Origin: an uncultured bacterium
GTDB taxonomy: Bacteria > Actinomycetota > Actinomycetes > S36-B12
Direction of reading: 5' to 3'
Assembly: GCA_903954205.1 (NCBI GenBank)
Contig: CAJBMR010000169.1
Span: forward strand, 1 to 6,930
Length of the DNA: 6,930 nucleotides
The translations under genes and the position numbers were made by a program. This document shows, piece by piece, positions 6,904 to 6,930 of this stretch. A model generated the notes under the pieces. It had not been told where the DNA came from, did not search any database, and worked only from the letters and a program-made list of their open reading frames with translations. How positions within the stretch are numbered: the first letter of the stretch is position 1; each line of letters opens with the position of its first letter.

Positions 6904-6930
6904 TGTGGCCGACGATCCTCATCAGATCGG
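6900..6930 (+). CDS. azlD: AzlD family exporter subunit, 5' end only
   Basis: Only about ten codons are in the window (MMWPTILIRS). The ATG at 6900 overlaps the azlC stop as ATGA. An in-frame ATG at 6903 is also possible. GGGAG at 6893-6897 lies 2 nt from the first ATG and 5 nt from the second, which favours 6903. The start is hydrophobic, as expected for AzlD, a small protein of about 100 residues with several membrane helices that normally follows azlC and forms the exporter with it. The identification rests mainly on position, because too little sequence is visible to confirm the family. Confidence 0.6.
   Translation, partial: MMWPTILIRS

Overview
This is a GC-rich window (roughly 68-70 % G+C by eye) with dense, overlapping genes, frequent GTG starts and few Shine-Dalgarno sites. 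Together with the gene families this points to an actinobacterial chromosome. A member of the Actinomycetaceae or a related group is plausible, but the sequence alone does not fix the genus. I see no insertion sequence, CRISPR array, tRNA or rRNA gene.

The window holds two divergent transcription units separated by only 33 bp (4679-4711). The leftward unit runs from 4678 down to 167. It encodes an FAD-linked oxidase of the alkyl-DHAP synthase (AGPS) family, then a 740-residue membrane histidine kinase, then a NarL/LuxR-type response regulator. Their reading frames overlap by 4 nt and 8 nt, so they are probably co-transcribed and translationally coupled. Three inverted repeats lie in the 166 bp after the regulator. 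One of them (69-93) is followed by a T-run on the minus strand and looks like the operon's intrinsic terminator.

The rightward unit starts at 4712 with a complete FAD-dependent glycerol-3-phosphate dehydrogenase (glpD). It continues with an AzlC-type branched-chain amino acid exporter subunit that overlaps glpD by 4 nt, and then with the first few codons of what is very probably its partner AzlD, cut by the window edge.

The most unusual object is the histidine kinase. It has two successive modules, each consisting of six apparent membrane helices, a charged helix, and a dimerisation/ATP-binding-like region. The first module keeps the phosphoacceptor His and the N and G1 boxes. The second has lost all of them and looks like a fused pseudokinase half. 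The coupling of this sensor to an AGPS-family enzyme, across a very short shared regulatory gap from glpD, suggests a control circuit linked to glycerol-3-phosphate, dihydroxyacetone phosphate or membrane lipid. That link is inferred from context and is not demonstrated.
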